NCBI GenBank assembly: GCA_014656495.1
Contig: BNCN01000001.1
Span: 744,001 to 808,000, forward strand
Direction: 5' to 3'
From: Comamonas sp. KCTC 72670
GTDB taxonomy: Bacteria; Myxococcota; Myxococcia; Myxococcales; Myxococcaceae
DNA: 64,000 bases
The notes below the pieces were generated by a model. That model made no database searches and was not told the DNA's origin. It saw nothing but the letters and a program-made list of their open reading frames with translations. The translations under genes and the position numbers were made by a program. Of this stretch, positions 62,253-64,000 are shown piece by piece (the first letter of the stretch is position 1; each line of letters begins with the position of its first letter).

Positions 62253-64000
62253 ATGCGGATGGGGCTGACAGGGCGTGGACTCACACTGGCGTTGCTCATG
62301 GCTCTCGGGGCGGCATGTCACGAGGGCGCGGAGACCCGTGCCGTGCAAGCCACCGCGGTGGTGGACACGGACCTCCTCGATTTTGGCGACGTGCCCGTGG
62401 GCGAGTGGCGAGAACGGAAGGTCCGCATCCGCAACGTCGGCTATGTGCCCTTCTCCGCCATCGAGGCGCTGGGCCTGGCCAACAACCCCTCCTATGAGGT
62501 GGAGCTGGGCGAGGGCGGCAACCGGGTGATGCCGGGCGAGTCCCACGTGGTGCTCGTGCGCTTCCACCCGCTCACCGAGGGCCTGTCCACGGAGACGGTG
62601 CACGTGGCCACCGACGCCAACCAGGGCGCGGAGGCCCAGGTGCAGGTGATGGGCATGGGCACGCCCACGCAGGTCGGCATCGAGCCGCCGCTGCTGGACT
62701 ACGAGACGCTGGAGGTGGAGAGCGAGCGGACCCTGGAGGTGACCATCACCAACCCGGTGGACCTGCCGCTGTCGCTGTCGGTGGGCGGCACGCACGCGGA
62801 GCCGTTCACCGCGGACACCGTCACCATCCCGCCCCTGTCCTCCATCAAGGTGAGCACCAAGTACCTGCCGCGCGCGCTGGGGGCCATGGGCGCCCGGCTG
62901 GAGATTCTCTCGTGCGAGGGCTGCACGCCCTCCACCGTGGAGCTGAAGGGCAACTCGGTGGCCTCCGCCTTCGAGTTCGACCCGGCGCCCGTGCCGTTCG
63001 ACCTGATTCCGGTGCACGAGCGCACGCAGTCGTTCACCCGCGCGCGCAACATCACCTGGCGCCCCGTCACCGTGGAGCGGCTGGTCACCAGCGACCACGC
63101 CTTCTCGCCCCTCTCCCGCCCGGAGGGCACCACGGTGCAGCCCGGCCAGGTGGTGGACATGCCCATGGAGTTCGCGGCGCGGTTCTCCGGCCCCAACGTG
63201 GGCGACCTCACGGTGCACTACACGTCCGACAAGGCGCGCAACTCGCAGGTGATTCTGGACGCGCGCGGCGGCCGGCCCACCATGGCCGTGACGCCGGTGG
63301 CGCTCGACTTCGGCGAGGTGCCAGTGGGCGGCAAGGTGGAGCGCGTCATCCGCATCACCAACGCGGGCACCAACGGCAACCTGCAGTTCGTCGGCGTCGC
63401 CGCGGGCGGTGACAGCCCACAGTTCAGCGTGGACATCCCCACGCGCGGCACGCAGCCCCACCCCTGGACGGGCGGCACGTGGCCCGTGCTGGAGGTGACG
63501 CCGGGCGTGCCCATCGCGCCCAACCCGGACGCGCTGGAGCTGAAGGTCTACTTCGAGCCCACCGCGGTGGGCACGTGGACGGCGTCCCTGCGCGTGCGCT
63601 CGGATGACCTGTTCAACCCGGAGCGCGAAATCATCCTCACCGGCCGCTCGCGCGCCACCGCGCCCTGCGTCTACGAGCTGGTGCCGCAGCCGATGATGGA
63701 CTTCGGCAACGTCGCGCCCGGCCGCGGCGCGGTGCTGGGCTTCCAGTTCCGCAACCCGGGCAGCGCGGAGTGCGCGGTGAAGGACATCCACATCAGCAAC
63801 GACGGCGGCGGCGCCTTCTTCATGCCCGGCGGCCGGCTCACCGGCGGCGTGGTGCAGTACGACACGGGCTTCAGCGCCATGGTGGCCTTCCGGCCGCCGG
63901 CGGAGGGGGACTTCACCGGCGAGCTGCAGCTCACGGTGAGCAACCCGGCCGCGCCCACGGTGCGGCTGCCCCTCAAGGGCGTGTCGCGCGCCAGCTGCCT
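62253..64000 (+). CDS. ASH-repeat/choice-of-anchor-D lipoprotein (5' part)
   Basis: At least 582 residues, cut by the window edge. Starts at ATG 62253 behind GGGAGCGGGAG. Signal peptide with a lipobox LGAACHE (Cys21). The rest is a string of ASPM-SPD-2-Hydin-type domains: DFGDVPVGEWRERKVRIRN, SERTLEVTITNPVDLPLSL, LDFGEVPVGGKVERVIRITN and MDFGNVAPGRGAVLGFQFRN mark repeat starts. Such lipoproteins are common and often numerous in myxobacterial genomes, likely on the outer surface as adhesion or scaffold proteins. The true length is not known here. Confidence 0.88.
   Translation, partial: MRMGLTGRGLTLALLMALGAACHEGAETRAVQATAVVDTDLLDFGDVPVGEWRERKVRIRNVGYVPFSAIEALGLANNPSYEVELGEGGNRVMPGESHVVLVRFHPLTEGLSTETVHVATDANQGAEAQVQVMGMGTPTQVGIEPPLLDYETLEVESERTLEVTITNPVDLPLSLSVGGTHAEPFTADTVTIPPLSSIKVSTKYLPRALGAMGARLEILSCEGCTPSTVELKGNSVASAFEFDPAPVPFDLIPVHERTQSFTRARNITWRPVTVERLVTSDHAFSPLSRPEGTTVQPGQVVDMPMEFAARFSGPNVGDLTVHYTSDKARNSQVILDARGGRPTMAVTPVALDFGEVPVGGKVERVIRITNAGTNGNLQFVGVAAGGDSPQFSVDIPTRGTQPHPWTGGTWPVLEVTPGVPIAPNPDALELKVYFEPTAVGTWTASLRVRSDDLFNPEREIILTGRSRATAPCVYELVPQPMMDFGNVAPGRGAVLGFQFRNPGSAECAVKDIHISNDGGGAFFMPGGRLTGGVVQYDTGFSAMVAFRPPAEGDFTGELQLTVSNPAAPTVRLPLKGVSRASC

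Overview
The window is about 70% GC, with densely packed genes on both strands, frequent 4-bp stop/start overlaps and many ATG/GTG starts. Base composition, lipoprotein-rich secretome and gene content (type-2 PyrF, a large S8 protease, ASH-repeat lipoprotein, paired ETF genes beside an acyl-CoA dehydrogenase, a FAD-type fatty-acid/amino-acid housekeeping set) fit a myxobacterium of the Myxococcaceae. This assignment is inference; no rRNA marker is present. It looks like ordinary chromosome: I see no insertion sequence, prophage, CRISPR array, tRNA or rRNA.

Layout. 1-5.6 kb: 3' end of pyrF, convergent with a class A penicillin-binding protein and an RluA-type pseudouridine synthase, then a pentapeptide-repeat protein. 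5.7-10.1 kb: MOSC protein, MBL-fold nuclease-like enzyme, EamA transporter, a peptidase-like/GNAT fusion and a Coa1-like membrane protein. 10.2-13.3 kb: etfA, etfB and acyl-CoA dehydrogenase (electron transfer from acyl-CoA oxidation). 13.5-15.3 kb: transaldolase-family enzyme and, divergently, arabinose-5-phosphate isomerase KdsD. 15.6-23.3 kb: a minus-strand cluster reading outer-membrane barrel, LptM-like lipoprotein, lysA, dapA, dapB, FAH hydrolase, folK, TPR protein; most junctions overlap or are separated by a few bases, so it is probably one operon coupling lysine/diaminopimelate synthesis to envelope and folate functions. 23.4-28.2 kb: mutM, M48 lipoprotein, BrkB/YihY membrane protein, MTA phosphorylase, a secreted proline-rich protein. 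28.2-33.1 kb: ATP-grasp protein, alkB, a 2OG-Fe(II) oxygenase, a second EamA transporter, queG and a PduO-type adenosyltransferase. 33.3-37.0 kb: thyA-folA, a small pentapeptide-like membrane protein, and an iron permease fused to cytochrome c behind a Fur-like box. 37.0-39.1 kb: two paralogous glycine-rich exported proteins with unusual repeats between and after them. 39.1-47.2 kb: Nudix-MBL fusion overlapping an HD phosphohydrolase, ATP-grasp ligase overlapping a GNAT, a transglutaminase and a YyaL-type protein. 47.3-56.0 kb: GT39 glycosyltransferase, SnoaL-like protein, MFS transporter, S41 and CAP lipoproteins, DUF350 protein, second transglutaminase and a P-loop kinase. 56.3 kb to the end: S8 protease, SF1 helicase, 59-aa protein, alpha/beta hydrolase, and the start of an ASH-repeat lipoprotein cut by the window edge.

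The least explained signals are at 36.98-39.11 kb: a 10-bp operator-like inverted repeat, a 90-bp element with perfect 19-bp inverted ends containing a nested palindrome, and a 57-bp (19-codon) tandem array that continues the reading frame of the second paralogue past its TAG stop, where the repeats have CAG. No complete new system could be demonstrated from sequence alone.
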